Below, piece by piece: positions 27,555-37,190 of a stretch of 64,000 bases of DNA (position 1 is the stretch's first letter; the number at the start of each line of letters is the position of its first letter). The notes beneath the pieces are model-generated. The model saw only the letters and a list, made by a program, of their open reading frames with translations, did not search any database and was not told the DNA's origin. The position numbers and the translations under genes were made by a program. Source of the DNA: Shewanella fidelis ATCC BAA-318 (GTDB lineage: Bacteria; Pseudomonadota; Gammaproteobacteria; Enterobacterales; Shewanellaceae); contig NZ_KI912458.1 in NCBI RefSeq assembly GCF_000518605.1, positions 186,001 through 250,000 of the forward strand. Reading direction: 5' to 3'.

Positions 27555-29588
27555 ATGAAACTGATATCCATTACATTGCTAGTATTTGTAGGCCTGTTGT
27601 CATTGATAGGCTGCGATAATGCGACTAAACCATCTGAGATAACTCCTACTGCACCGAAAGTTGATGGCGTTTATGTCGCTGAGTTCGGCAGTTGGGCATC
27701 GCCTGTGACGCCTGAAGATGTCTATGATTTGTCCGATGATATCAGTGATGTCCGCGCTACCACTCAGGGCATTTACTTTGTACAAAGTAACGCAAATAAC
27801 GAAGGCAAAAAAGCGGTATATCGTTTTGATACAGAAGCAGGCCTCACAAAAGTTGTTTCTTCTGACTTTAATATTCGCAGCAGAGTGAACGAATACGGTG
27901 GCGCGCCTTTTGCCGCTATTGGTAACAGTTTATTTGCCACTAAGTTTTCTGATCAAATTCTATATCGCATTGCACCGAATCAAGCACCATTTGCATTAAC
28001 ACCTAATGGCACCCGTCACGCGGGTTGTATCTCTAACCCTAAGGCATCAAGACTTATTTGTGTCCGTGAAGATCATCGTGGTGATGGCGAACCTGTGCAT
28101 AGCTTAGTCGGGATTAATTTAAGCTATGCAGATGAAGGGCAAACACTGGCGATTGGCGCAGATTTTTATAGTATGCCTGTGCTGTCACCTGATCAAACTC
28201 AGCTTGCTTGGATCGCTTGGAACCATCCCAACATGCCTTGGGATAAGACTGAGTTGTGGTTAGCTGATCTTGATACAAAAGGCGCAGTTGTTAACCCACG
28301 TAAGATAGATACAGCGCAACAAGGTGCAATTACTCAGCCTCTATTTAGCCCTACAGGACAGCTTTACTTCATTGCTGATTTTAATAATTGGTGGAACATT
28401 TATCGTTTAGATCCACAGTATGTTCCTGAAATCGTATTAGCACAGCAGGCCGAGTTTGCCGATGCAGATTGGCAAATTGGTAACTACAGCTATGCCTTTG
28501 AAAATGAGCATAGGTTGATTGCAACATACAATAACGATGGTTTAGCTCAGTTGATCCGCATTGATACTCACAGCGGTGTGACCGAGCCTATTGCGGTTGA
28601 GTTTGCTGAGATAGATTACGTGACTCAACATGGTAATGATGTGTTTTTTGTTGGTGCCAAAGAAACACCTGAAAAGGGCATATATAAAATCCAAGGTCGA
28701 GCGGCGCAGTTAGTTTATGCACCAAACTTACCTGTGATGGACCCTCACTTTATTTCACGACCACAAAGTCTCAGTTACAAAACCGCGAATGACGAGCTGG
28801 CTCATGGCTATTTGTATCCGCCTAAAAATCCAAACTTTAGAGGGCCAAGCGATAAAGAGCCGCCATTAGTATTGATGATGCATGCAGGCCCGACAGCAAA
28901 AGCCAGCCGTGCCTTTAGGCGCGATGTTCAATACTGGACTAGCCGCGGTTTTGCGGTGTTTGATGTTAATTATCGTGGTAGTACTGGTTTTGGCCGCGAT
29001 TATCGTAATAGCCTTTATGGCAATTGGGGGAAATCTGACGTTGTAGATGCTGTAAGGGCTGCAGGGTTTCTGGTTAATCGTGGTGATGTCGATGGACGTA
29101 AACTCGCGATTAGGGGCAACCGTGCTGGTGGATTTACTGCGTTATCGGCAGTGGCTAACTACAGCACATTTGGTGCAGGAGTGAGTTATTCGGGGATCAG
29201 CGATATGGAAGAGTTTAAGCGTCACTCCCATAAATTTGAATCCCATTATTTACTGCGACTATTGGGCAGCATAGATAATTACCGCCAGCGCTCCGCTATG
29301 GCCAACTTAAAAGGGATTAATGAGCCGCTGCTTCTCATCCAAGGGGTCAATGACTCACTTATCCCAGCTGAGCAGTCGCTGATTATCTATGAGGCTGTAA
29401 AAGCTAAAGGTGTGCCTGTCACCTATTTGGCATTCAGTGATGATGCAGCCAACCGCGTATCACCACAAAGTAAAAAGCAGGCACTTGAAGCTGAGTTATC
29501 GTTTTATGGACAAATATTTGGCTTTACGCCAGCCGGTAGCATGCCAGCATTAGCAATTGAAAATATCGATAATTTGCGCAGGCGATAA
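27555..29588 (+). CDS. S9-peptidase-like lipoprotein lacking catalytic Ser and His
   Basis: A 677-residue lipoprotein (lipobox ending at Cys20) with a beta-propeller-like N-terminal half and a prolyl-oligopeptidase hydrolase domain from about residue 430 (NYRGSTGFGRDYRNSLYGNW). In active relatives the nucleophile lies in GGSAGG; here the segment reads RGNRAGG, with Arg523 at the Ser position. The acid Asp600 (GVNDSLIP) is kept. Where relatives have EQHGF, this protein has DDAANRV, with Ala632 at the expected His. It therefore looks catalytically inactive, perhaps a binding or scaffold protein in the envelope. The reading frame is intact throughout. Confidence 0.85.
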   Translation: MKLISITLLVFVGLLSLIGCDNATKPSEITPTAPKVDGVYVAEFGSWASPVTPEDVYDLSDDISDVRATTQGIYFVQSNANNEGKKAVYRFDTEAGLTKVVSSDFNIRSRVNEYGGAPFAAIGNSLFATKFSDQILYRIAPNQAPFALTPNGTRHAGCISNPKASRLICVREDHRGDGEPVHSLVGINLSYADEGQTLAIGADFYSMPVLSPDQTQLAWIAWNHPNMPWDKTELWLADLDTKGAVVNPRKIDTAQQGAITQPLFSPTGQLYFIADFNNWWNIYRLDPQYVPEIVLAQQAEFADADWQIGNYSYAFENEHRLIATYNNDGLAQLIRIDTHSGVTEPIAVEFAEIDYVTQHGNDVFFVGAKETPEKGIYKIQGRAAQLVYAPNLPVMDPHFISRPQSLSYKTANDELAHGYLYPPKNPNFRGPSDKEPPLVLMMHAGPTAKASRAFRRDVQYWTSRGFAVFDVNYRGSTGFGRDYRNSLYGNWGKSDVVDAVRAAGFLVNRGDVDGRKLAIRGNRAGGFTALSAVANYSTFGAGVSYSGISDMEEFKRHSHKFESHYLLRLLGSIDNYRQRSAMANLKGINEPLLLIQGVNDSLIPAEQSLIIYEAVKAKGVPVTYLAFSDDAANRVSPQSKKQALEAELSFYGQIFGFTPAGSMPALAIENIDNLRRR

Positions 29589-29617
29589 GCTCGAATGCTG
29601 CACTGTATGGCTGGCTA

Positions 29618-30019
29618 CTAGCACTTTTTACATGTGTGCTTACTTAAGCCACTTAAAATGGCGCAATTAGGTTGATTACCACCTTGGCACTCATTGATTA
29701 GTTCAGCGAGTTGCGCTTTTAGTGCCATCATTTGTTGGATACGAGTGTCGATATCTTGCAAGTGATGCTCTGCTAGCGCTTTAACGTCGGCAGCATTTCT
29801 ACTGGTGTTATTTTGTAGTTCGAGCAGGGCTTTGCTGTCATCTAAGGTAAAACCCAGTGCGCGGCAGTGCTGAATAAATTCTAATGATTCGATTGCCTGC
29901 TGGTTATATTCTCGGTAACCATTGTCATTACGTTGGCCTACCACTAAACCGATATCGTGGTAATAACGGATACTTTTGACCGAAAGCCCGGTTATTTTAG
30001 CGACTTCGCCAATCTTCAT
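29618..30019 (-). CDS. cueR: copper-responsive MerR-family regulator CueR
   Basis: A 133-residue regulator with N-terminal MKIGEVAKITGLSVKSIRYY (winged helix) and a dimerisation helix. The metal loop has Cys111 and Cys119 separated by seven residues (ECQGGNQPNC), the spacing of Cu(I)-binding CueR. A further CKKC ends the protein. The start at 30019 follows AGGAAGTGTG. It is divergent from copA, and both flank the long-spacer promoter at 30051. Confidence 0.92.
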   Translation of the reverse strand: MKIGEVAKITGLSVKSIRYYHDIGLVVGQRNDNGYREYNQQAIESLEFIQHCRALGFTLDDSKALLELQNNTSRNAADVKALAEHHLQDIDTRIQQMMALKAQLAELINECQGGNQPNCAILSGLSKHTCKKC

Positions 30020-30050
30020 CACACTTCCTTTTACCAATCTTATTTAGCGT

Positions 30051-30081
30051 TTGACTCTCCCCTAATGGGAGACATTAGCAT
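30051..30081 (+). promoter_or_regulatory. CueR-dependent copA promoter with 19-base spacer
   Basis: TTGACT (30051-30056) and TAGCAT (30076-30081) are separated by 19 bases, the over-long spacer of MerR-type promoters. The dyad CTCCC-N5-GGGAG (30057-30071) lies between them and is the expected CueR binding site. Confidence 0.8.
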
Positions 30082-30159
30082 CAATTATACAAGTTTAATG
30101 TCTTTTATGTTTAACAGTTATTGACTGTGATGTAAGAGCGGTTCAATAAGGAAAGTTTG

Positions 30160-32400
30160 ATGGCTAACTTCAATCTGTATGTAGCAAAAATGGCTTGCGC
30201 CAGCTGTGTAGCAAAGATTGAGAACGCGTTTGCGCAATCAAGTGCATCGGGATCGGCGACAGTGAATCTGGCTGACAAATTAGTGTTAGTTTCTGGAGAT
30301 ATAGATAGCACCACCGCACTCAAGATTATTAAAACGGTTGGATTCGATGCTGAATTAGTTATCGACGCTAAGACGGCTGCGGAGCAAAAGGCGGCTGATG
30401 AAGTTAAAGAATATCGGTTGCGAATGATACAAGCGGCAGTAGGGTTAGGCCTTGGGATACCTTTAATGCTTTGGGGCTTGCTCGGCGGTGAGATGATGGT
30501 CAATAACCACAATCAGCAATGGGCATGGGGCGCTGTTGGTGTAGTTACAGTATTGGTTATGCTGCTAACTGGTCGGCATTTTTATCAAGGTATGTGGCGC
30601 GCAATTAAAGCCAAAAGCGCGAACATGGACACCCTCATTGCGTTAGGTACTAGTGCGGCATGGCTATATTCTATGATGGTAGTGCTGGCACCGCAGTGGT
30701 TTCCTGCAGATACTCGCCATGTTTACTTTGAAGCCAGCGTGATGATTTTAGGTTTAATTAATTTAGGCCATGGATTAGAGCTGCGCGCCCGCGGTAAAAC
30801 CAGTGAAGCAGTGCAGGCTTTGCTAGGATTACAAGCAAGCACAGCAACGCGTATTACCGACACGGGTGATGAGCAAGTGCCTATTGAGCAGCTGCAACTG
30901 GGTGACAGATTACGCTTACGTCCGGGCGATAAAGTCGCACTAGATGGTGAGGTCGAAAGTGGCCAAAGCTTGATAAATGAATCCATGTTAACCGGTGAGC
31001 CTATTCCAGTCACCAAAGCGCAAGGTGATAAAGTCAATGCAGGCACAGTGAATACTAATGGTAGTTTAATCTACAAAGTGACCGCCAAAGCCGCCGACAC
31101 TAAGCTGGCAAAAATTATTGAGTTGGTGCAACAGGCACAAATATCAAAAATGCCGATAGGCCGCTTAACGGACAAAATCTCTGCTTATTTTGTGCCGGTC
31201 GTGGTGATGATAGCGATTATCAGTGCGCTGGTTTGGTATAGCTTTGGCCCAGAGCCAGCGCTGTCTCACGCATTAGTCGTACTCACTAGCGTGCTTATTA
31301 TTGCTTGTCCTTGTGCACTTGGTTTAGCAACGCCGATGTCGATTATGGTGTCAGTTGGCCGTGCAGCGCAGTTAGGCGTGTTAGTCCGCAATGGTGAAGC
31401 ACTGCAAACGGCGAGTAAAGTGACAACCGTGGTGCTTGATAAAACAGGCACAGTCACCCAAGGTACACCAGAGCTTACTGATCTACTGGTGTTGGGAGAA
31501 ACGGCATTAGCAACAACAGTTAATAAAGCCGAGCTTTTAAAGAATGTGGCCTCTTTAGAGCAACACTCTGAGCACCCACTTGCGAGTGCGATTATCACTA
31601 AAGCGAAAACAGATGGTTTAGTCTTGGTCGAACCTGAGCAATTTACCAACCATCAAGGGAAAGGGATCACCGGGCTGGTTAATGGGCTGCAATACAGCGT
31701 GGGTAATGCCAGTTTGATGCAGCAGTTGCACATAGGTGAATGGCAATCTTGTGAGACGTTAAGCGAAGAGTTTGGTCGTCAAGCAAAAACACCGATATTT
31801 GTCGCTGTAGATAAACAGCTGGTTGCCATAATGGCGATAGCAGATCCGATCAAAACTGATGCGCTTGAAGCGATTAGTGCTATGAAATCTAAAGGCTTAA
31901 AAGTTGTGATGCTTACAGGCGATAATCAAGCTACTGCCGATGCGGTGGCGCACAAAGTCGGCATAGATTCGGTAATTGCCAATGTGTTGCCAGAGCAAAA
32001 GCAAGCTAAAGTTATAGAGCTGCAGCAAGCGGGCGAGGTTGTGGCTATGGTAGGCGATGGCATTAATGACGCCCCCGCCTTAGTCAGTGCTGATGTTGGC
32101 TTTGCAATGGGGCAGGGAACGGATATTGCAATTGAAAGTGCTGACTTTACCTTGTTATCAAGTCGGTTGATGGTGATTAACGACAGCTTAGCATTGGCAA
32201 AAGCAAGTATGAGAAACATTAAACAGAATCTATTTGGCGCGTTTATCTATAATAGTTTGGGGATCCCTTTAGCAGCTGGGCTATTGTTTCCATTTACCGG
32301 TATGTTGCTAAGCCCTGTCGTTGCGGGGGCGGCGATGGCGCTTTCTTCATTAACTGTGGTCAGCAATGCTAATCGACTTCGGCGAACAAAGCTGAATTAG
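30160..32400 (+). CDS. copA: copper-exporting P1B-type ATPase CopA
   Basis: A 746-residue Cu(I) pump of the inner membrane. It has one N-terminal heavy-metal domain (MACASCVAKI), the membrane CPC motif (IIACPCALGLATP), the phosphorylated Asp in DKTGTVTQG, the HP motif (EHPLASAI) and the hinge MVGDGINDAPAL. Eight membrane helices are expected. I start at the ATG at 30160, seven bases after AAGGA; a TTG just before is also in frame. Controlled by the CueR-type promoter upstream. Confidence 0.96.
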   Translation: MANFNLYVAKMACASCVAKIENAFAQSSASGSATVNLADKLVLVSGDIDSTTALKIIKTVGFDAELVIDAKTAAEQKAADEVKEYRLRMIQAAVGLGLGIPLMLWGLLGGEMMVNNHNQQWAWGAVGVVTVLVMLLTGRHFYQGMWRAIKAKSANMDTLIALGTSAAWLYSMMVVLAPQWFPADTRHVYFEASVMILGLINLGHGLELRARGKTSEAVQALLGLQASTATRITDTGDEQVPIEQLQLGDRLRLRPGDKVALDGEVESGQSLINESMLTGEPIPVTKAQGDKVNAGTVNTNGSLIYKVTAKAADTKLAKIIELVQQAQISKMPIGRLTDKISAYFVPVVVMIAIISALVWYSFGPEPALSHALVVLTSVLIIACPCALGLATPMSIMVSVGRAAQLGVLVRNGEALQTASKVTTVVLDKTGTVTQGTPELTDLLVLGETALATTVNKAELLKNVASLEQHSEHPLASAIITKAKTDGLVLVEPEQFTNHQGKGITGLVNGLQYSVGNASLMQQLHIGEWQSCETLSEEFGRQAKTPIFVAVDKQLVAIMAIADPIKTDALEAISAMKSKGLKVVMLTGDNQATADAVAHKVGIDSVIANVLPEQKQAKVIELQQAGEVVAMVGDGINDAPALVSADVGFAMGQGTDIAIESADFTLLSSRLMVINDSLALAKASMRNIKQNLFGAFIYNSLGIPLAAGLLFPFTGMLLSPVVAGAAMALSSLTVVSNANRLRRTKLN

Positions 32401-32692
32401 CAGCTTGATTAACTCATTGCCAAGCGATGATTGATAGCTGAGTATGCTAATAGTGATTTAAGCCGCAAGCATGCTCAGGATAATTCACTAAAATGTCATC
32501 ATCGCAGGCCATTGGCAGTTGATAAAGTAGGCTAAAATGCTATAGTATCGCGCTTAATTTTATAGGCTTGGTGCCATGCGGCGTCAACCTTCGGCCAGTA
32601 GGTCGGTATCGAGATAATCTTGTTACCGAGTTACTGGTTTTTGTTTTATCTATGATGACGTTAATCATATAACCAAAAGCGGAATTGTCACT
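32401..32692. other. intergenic leader of ybiT
   Basis: About 290 bases. A possible weak stem (CGGTA with TACCG, around 32603-32629) is present. No ORF or regulatory motif that I recognise. Confidence 0.4.
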
Positions 32693-34285
32693 TTGATTAC
32701 TACAGCTAATATCACCATGCAGTTTGGCTCTAAGCCACTGTTTGAAAACATCTCAATTAAGTTTGGCGGCGGAAACAGATACGGTCTGATCGGCGCCAAC
32801 GGTTGTGGTAAATCAACCTTCATGAAGATCCTTGCCGGAGATTTGGAGCCAACCTCTGGTAACGTGTCACTCGATGTGAACGAGCGTTTAGGTAAGTTGA
32901 GCCAGAACCAATTTGGTTATGAAGAATACAGTGTGGTAGATACTGTAATTATGGGCCATGCAGAGCTTTGGAAAGTTAAGCAAGAGCGTGACCGTATCTA
33001 TTCACTACCAGAAATGTCTGAAGAAGACGGTATTAAAGTTGCTGAGCTTGAGATGGAGTTCGCTGAGATGGACGGTTATACCGCTGAATCTCGCGCTGGT
33101 GAACTGCTAATGGGCGTGGGTATTGGTGTAGAGCAGCATTTTGGCTTAATGAGCGAAATCGCTCCAGGCTTTAAGCTACGTGTACTTTTGGCGCAGGCAT
33201 TGTTCTCTGATCCAGATGTATTGCTACTTGACGAACCAACCAACAACTTGGACATCGATACCATTCGTTGGTTACAAGAGATGCTAAACCAACGTAACAG
33301 CACCATGATTATCATCTCGCACGATAGATATTTCTTGAACTCAGTTTGTACTCACATGGCTGACTTAGACTACGGTGAGCTACGTGTTTACCCTGGTAAC
33401 TACGATGAGTACATGATGGCTGCGCAGCAAGCTCGTGAGCGTTTAATGTCTGACAACGCTAAGAAGAAAGCACAAATTGCTGAACTTCAAGGCTTCGTTG
33501 CCCGTTTCTCTGCTAACGCTTCTAAAGCTAAGCAAGCGACATCACGTGCTAAGCTAATCGATAAGATTAAGCTAGACGAAGTAAAAGCATCTAGCCGCGT
33601 GAACCCATTCATTCGTTTCGAACAAGAGAAGAAATTGTTCCGTAACGCGCTAGTGGTAGAAGATCTAGCGAAAGGTTTTGATCACACGCTATTTAAAGAT
33701 CTAAACATCATTGCTGAAGTGGGTGAGCGTATTGCAATTTTGGGTGAGAACGGTGTGGGTAAAACTACGCTGCTACGTACATTAGTACACGATATCCCAC
33801 AAGACAGCGGTACTATTCAGTGGTCTGAAAACTCATCGATTGGTTACTACGCACAGGATCATGAGTCAGATTTTGCTAACGACATGACATTGTTTGAGTG
33901 GATGAGCCAATGGCGTAAACCAGAAGATGATGATCAATCAGTTCGTGGTTACTTAGGCCGTATGCTATTTAGCTCAGATGACATTAAAAAGTCAGTTAAA
34001 GTGCTATCTGGTGGTGAAAAAGGACGTATGTTGTTTGGTAAGCTCATTATGCAAAAGCCAAACATCCTATTACTTGATGAACCAACAAACCACATGGATA
34101 TGGAATCAATCGAGTCATTGAACAACGCGCTTGAAATGTACGAAGGTACACTGTTCTTCGTCAGTCATGACCGTGCATTCGTATCGTCACTAGCGAACCG
34201 TATCCTTGAGATCACACCAAACGGCGTTAATGATTTCAAAGGTACTTACGATGAGTTCCTAGCGAGCAAAGGTATTGAAGGTTAA
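32693..34285 (+). CDS. ybiT: ABC-F family ATPase YbiT
   Basis: A 530-residue soluble protein with two ABC domains and no membrane part; ABC-F proteins act on the ribosome. Walker A motifs are GANGCGKST and GENGVGKTT; the second signature is LSGGEKGRM, the first the altered [10 protein letters not shown] typical of YbiT. The linker with Lys-rich helices lies near 240-300. The TTG at 32693 matches the start of E. coli YbiT and is preferred over the ATG eight codons later, which would cut the first strand. Confidence 0.92.
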   Translation: MITTANITMQFGSKPLFENISIKFGGGNRYGLIGANGCGKSTFMKILAGDLEPTSGNVSLDVNERLGKLSQNQFGYEEYSVVDTVIMGHAELWKVKQERDRIYSLPEMSEEDGIKVAELEMEFAEMDGYTAESRAGELLMGVGIGVEQHFGLMSEIAPGFKLRVLLAQALFSDPDVLLLDEPTNNLDIDTIRWLQEMLNQRNSTMIIISHDRYFLNSVCTHMADLDYGELRVYPGNYDEYMMAAQQARERLMSDNAKKKAQIAELQGFVARFSANASKAKQATSRAKLIDKIKLDEVKASSRVNPFIRFEQEKKLFRNALVVEDLAKGFDHTLFKDLNIIAEVGERIAILGENGVGKTTLLRTLVHDIPQDSGTIQWSENSSIGYYAQDHESDFANDMTLFEWMSQWRKPEDDDQSVRGYLGRMLFSSDDIKKSVKVLSGGEKGRMLFGKLIMQKPNILLLDEPTNHMDMESIESLNNALEMYEGTLFFVSHDRAFVSSLANRILEITPNGVNDFKGTYDEFLASKGIEG

Positions 34286-34313
34286 TTTACCTTTACACTA
34301 GTTCGATAAAATT

Positions 34314-34338
34314 AAGCCCGAGTTAATCGGGCTTTTTT
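34314..34338 (+). terminator. terminator of ybiT
   Basis: AAGCCCGA, loop GTTAA, TCGGGCTT followed by TTTT: an intrinsic terminator 29 bases after the stop codon. Confidence 0.92.
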
Positions 34339-34500
34339 GTGTCTGGAACATTTATGGAAAATTGCTATGGATGGCAAAAATTTTCCGTTGTGTCTGGAAG
34401 TTGGTTAGCTTGGAATGAAGGCTGAGCATATTTTTAGTTAACTGTTTCAGCTGTTTTTATTTGTACTGCGAGGCAAGCTTTTAAGTTTCGATATATCCTC

Positions 34501-35472
34501 TTAACTTACAATATCCGATAAACGATCAAAAGGACTGATTGTTCCTGCTCTATTTTGCCCAAGAACATGTGTATAAATTTCTGTCGTTCGCAGATCTTTA
34601 TGCCCTAATAACTCTTGTACTGTGCGTATATCGCTGCCTTGACCCAATAGTTGTGTAGCAAATGAATGGCGAAAAGTATGGGCAGTTACTCGTTTCTGAA
34701 TATTACTTTTTATTACTGCGTTTCTCAGGTTTTTCGAAAAGCTCGATTCATGAATATGATGGCGACAAAGGTATCCGTCAATGGGGTGGCAACATGTCGT
34801 TGTCGATGGAAATAAGTACTGCCAGCTCAAGTCTTTTAAAACTGATTTGTATTTCCGGTGTAAAGCAGAAGGAACTGAAGTGAGGCCATTTCCACTATTT
34901 AAGTCATTTTTATGGATTTGATTGACTAACTGTATTTGTTTTTGCAAAGGTTGATTTAATTGCTTAGGTAACAGTGTATATCGGTCTTTTGCACCTTTTC
35001 CTCTAAAAATGAATAAAGATTGAGCTTCAATATTCACGTTCTGAACTCTTAATGTTAGAGCTTCCCGTAGCCTCAACCCACAACCATATAACAATGAAGT
35101 GACTAACCAATATGGACCGTTAAGGTGCCTTAATATTGATGCGACCTCGGTAGGCGTCAATACTGTTGGTAAGTTCTTTGGCTTTTTAGCATAGCCATAT
35201 TTTAAACCTTCAAATTCCATACTGAGCACATGTTTGAACATAAAAATTAGTGCGCATAAGGCTTGGTTTTGTGTTGCCGAACTGACACCACGGTTACAGC
35301 TAAGAAACGTAAGAAATTGCTCTATATGACAGCTTTGCATATCTTTTGGGTGCATATACTGATGAAACTTAATGAAATAACGTACCCAATACAGATAGCT
35401 TTTCTCAGTTTTCAAACTGTAGTGTTTAGTTCTTAACACTTGTCGAATGGATTCAATAAAAAACGATGGCAT
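34501..35472 (-). CDS. intI: integron integrase IntI
   Basis: A 323-residue tyrosine recombinase of the integron class, which recombines attC with attI. The catalytic Arg is in [13 protein letters not shown], His-x-x-Arg in [14 protein letters not shown], the second His in [10 protein letters not shown] and the nucleophile in TEIYTHVL. The integron-specific insert (near [20 protein letters not shown]) is present, distinguishing it from XerC/D. GAGGAG precedes the ATG, and a LexA box lies 20 bases upstream. It points away from the cassettes, as in all known chromosomal integrons. Confidence 0.95.
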   Translation of the reverse strand: MPSFFIESIRQVLRTKHYSLKTEKSYLYWVRYFIKFHQYMHPKDMQSCHIEQFLTFLSCNRGVSSATQNQALCALIFMFKHVLSMEFEGLKYGYAKKPKNLPTVLTPTEVASILRHLNGPYWLVTSLLYGCGLRLREALTLRVQNVNIEAQSLFIFRGKGAKDRYTLLPKQLNQPLQKQIQLVNQIHKNDLNSGNGLTSVPSALHRKYKSVLKDLSWQYLFPSTTTCCHPIDGYLCRHHIHESSFSKNLRNAVIKSNIQKRVTAHTFRHSFATQLLGQGSDIRTVQELLGHKDLRTTEIYTHVLGQNRAGTISPFDRLSDIVS

Positions 35473-35491
35473 AGCTCCTCACTTATTAGCG

Positions 35492-35507
35492 CTGTATGTA
35501 TATACAG
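35492..35507. promoter_or_regulatory. LexA (SOS) box at the intI promoter
   Basis: CTGTATGTATATACAG fits the consensus CTGT-N8-ACAG exactly, 20 bases upstream of the integrase ATG. It implies that cassette shuffling is induced by DNA damage, as described for other integron integrases. Confidence 0.9.
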
Positions 35508-35787
35508 TTATAATGGGTGTTGGACATTTTTGCCATTGTTTGAGAACAAACAAGCAAGGTATTTCAAGTAGGATGTTTATAAGTGACTGTTTAAAAGCAA
35601 TTTTCAATGATGATTAACCCTCAATTTGTCACAAATATGCAAATTCTGAGTTTTACCATGAAAAGAGCGAGTAAAAGTACAGACAATGAAGGTGTAAAGT
35701 ATTGAATTTGTAAAAATTCAAGGTTAGCCTGTTAACATTCAAGTTACTCGGCTGTCTGTTCTTATTCGGAATTCAGCCTAATATACT

Positions 35788-35794
35788 GTTAAGT
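35788..35794 (+). other. putative attI recombination core
   Basis: GTTAAGT fits the core consensus GTTRRRY and lies 22 bases before the first cassette ORF and 316 bases from intI. It is the best candidate for the attI crossover point. The neighbouring GTTAACA and GTTACTC fit less well. Confidence 0.55.
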
Positions 35795-35815
35795 CTACTT
35801 AGTAAGGTAAATGGA

Positions 35816-36076
35816 ATGACCCGGGCTAAAGTGTTTAAGCTGCTCATTTTTATCCAGATAATTGTCACGATAATGTTCAATACGATTCCTATCGAGCTTA
35901 CGTTTTATATGAACCCTTTTTATATTGTGGGTATGGCGCTTGGGGGCTTCTTGATGCTAAAGGCGATTTTTTATGCTTGTCCCCATTGTGGGAAACATCA
36001 AATCATGCTTGGTTTCTTTAACTATCGTTTGCCAACGGATAACTGCTATACATGTTGCAAGAAAATTGATTTATAA
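35816..36076 (+). CDS. cassette 1: two-helix membrane protein with zinc-ribbon-like tail
   Basis: 86 residues. Two hydrophobic helices (KLLIFIQIIVTIMF and FYIVGMALGGFLMLKAIF) are followed by CPHCGKHQ and later CYTCCKK, four cysteines in two CxxC pairs that could bind zinc on the cytoplasmic side. Closest cassette to the integrase, so probably the best expressed if the promoter is in or near intI. No family recognised. Confidence 0.7.
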   Translation: MTRAKVFKLLIFIQIIVTIMFNTIPIELTFYMNPFYIVGMALGGFLMLKAIFYACPHCGKHQIMLGFFNYRLPTDNCYTCCKKIDL

Positions 36077-36106
36077 ATCTATTAGCTGCGTTATCAGTCA
36101 GCCGAG

Positions 36107-36208
36107 ACTTAACAAGGCCAAGCAATCCGACTTCGTCAGTTGTCGCGTTTCTTGCAAAGGCCGCAACAAATCGTGCCAACTACTCCACGGTTGTTGGCGG
36201 CGTTATGT
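36107..36208 (+). other. attC site of cassette 1
   Basis: ACTTAAC on the left and GTTATGT on the right, 102 bases apart end to end, with inner arms GGCCAAG and TTGTTGGCGGC. Confidence 0.75.
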
Positions 36209-36228
36209 TCCTGAGTCACGGATAGATT

Positions 36229-36573
36229 ATGAGTTTTAAAATAGGTCTAGGTATTACACTTCGAGAGCATATCAAGAATTGCATTGATGAAAGCACTGAC
36301 TTTGAGTGGATGATATTTAGCCAGCCCGATTACTCGCTAGAAATGATGGTGTATCCCGTAATTTTAGATGACTGGGATCTTGAGCCTGAGGAGTATGAGA
36401 AAATCGAGGAGGCCGTATTGTCTGAGAAATTGGGTTATGGAAACCTCCTCAGTAATGATCAGCTAGTAGATGTTGTTCTAAATATTGAGTCACAGAAAAA
36501 TAACTATTCAGACATGGATTTAGAGGCTGCAATAAATCATTATGATAAACGCGACGCCTTCATCACATTATAA
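36229..36573 (+). CDS. cassette 2: acidic hypothetical protein
   Basis: 114 residues, acidic (DWDLEPEEYEKIEEAVLSEK in the middle), no membrane segment or signal. The ATG lies 20 bases after the attC core. No family recognised. Its attC is the shortest of the array. Confidence 0.65.
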   Translation: MSFKIGLGITLREHIKNCIDESTDFEWMIFSQPDYSLEMMVYPVILDDWDLEPEEYEKIEEAVLSEKLGYGNLLSNDQLVDVVLNIESQKNNYSDMDLEAAINHYDKRDAFITL

Positions 36574-36576
36574 AGA

Positions 36577-36625
36577 ACATAACAATTATAGGCAGTTAGA
36601 AAAATTGGTGCTGTAGGCGTTAGAG
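36577..36625 (+). other. short attC-like site of cassette 2
   Basis: ACATAAC and GTTAGAG bound only 49 bases. Inner pairing TATAG with CTGTA (one G-U) leaves a 19-base loop. Smaller than its neighbours, but a coding cassette ends here and a new one begins. Confidence 0.45.
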
Positions 36626-36643
36626 CTACTGCAGATTCAAACT

Positions 36644-37069
36644 ATGGAGTATACATTGAAAGGATACAAAATTTTTATTACGGTAATATCTGCCACAGCA
36701 ATTTTAGTCGGTTGCGCAAGTACTCAAAGTGAAATAATTTCAGAAAATAATGGTGTAATTAAATACGAATCTCGCTGTGGGAAGCATGAGTACACGAAAG
36801 AACAAAACTTAGCAGATTCAGTTCACGATATGCTGCTTTCAACAAAGGCTCCTAAATACCCAATAAAAGCAGCTCGCAATAGAATACAGGGTTACACGAA
36901 ACTAGAGTTTGATATATCGCATGATGGAAAACCATTAAATATCAATGTGATAGAAGCATATCCATCAGAAGTTTTTAATTCTGCTGCTGTCGAATCTTTT
37001 TCTAGTTGGCGTTACAAGCCTAAACCTAGCAGCTGTCATAGTATTCAACTTGATTTTAACATGGGGTAA
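36644..37069 (+). CDS. cassette 3: lipoprotein with TonB C-terminal-like domain
   Basis: 141 residues. A signal sequence ends in lipobox ILVGC (Cys24). The C-terminal 75 residues (AARNRIQGYTKLEFDISHDG, then AVESFSSWRYKP) match the TonB C-terminal fold, with its typical domain closing W(R)YKP. There is no N-terminal TonB membrane anchor or proline region, so it is not an ordinary TonB. Two extra cysteines (SRCGKH, PSSCHS) may form a disulfide. Confidence 0.7.
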   Translation: MEYTLKGYKIFITVISATAILVGCASTQSEIISENNGVIKYESRCGKHEYTKEQNLADSVHDMLLSTKAPKYPIKAARNRIQGYTKLEFDISHDGKPLNINVIEAYPSEVFNSAAVESFSSWRYKPKPSSCHSIQLDFNMG

Positions 37070-37074
37070 AGTAG

Positions 37075-37172
37075 CTCTAACAAGCTAATTAATAAGGACA
37101 AAAAACAGTTGGCTGTTTTCGTTCCTCAACATTTTAGCCAACAATTTTTTGCCTATTATTAGGGCGTTATGT
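37075..37172 (+). other. attC site of cassette 3
   Basis: CTCTAAC (one mismatch to RYYYAAC) and GTTATGT, 98 bases. The first 75 bases from AACAAGC are identical to the attC of cassette 6. Confidence 0.85.
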
Positions 37173-37190
37173 TTTCAGGAGAGTAAACAT

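Larger units (their letters stand above)
35473..35815. other. integron promoter and attI region
   Basis: About 340 bases between intI and the first cassette gene. It holds the LexA box, an 8-base-stem hairpin at 35702-35721 (TTGAATTT, GTAA, AAATTCAA) and the probable attI core at 35788. The cassette promoter should also lie here or inside intI, but I cannot fix it. Confidence 0.6.

Noticed and set aside
36076..36107. GTTATCA at 36090 as an additional cassette boundary
   Set aside because: It lies 15 bases from the left attC core of cassette 1 and has no matching left arm, so it does not define a separate attC.
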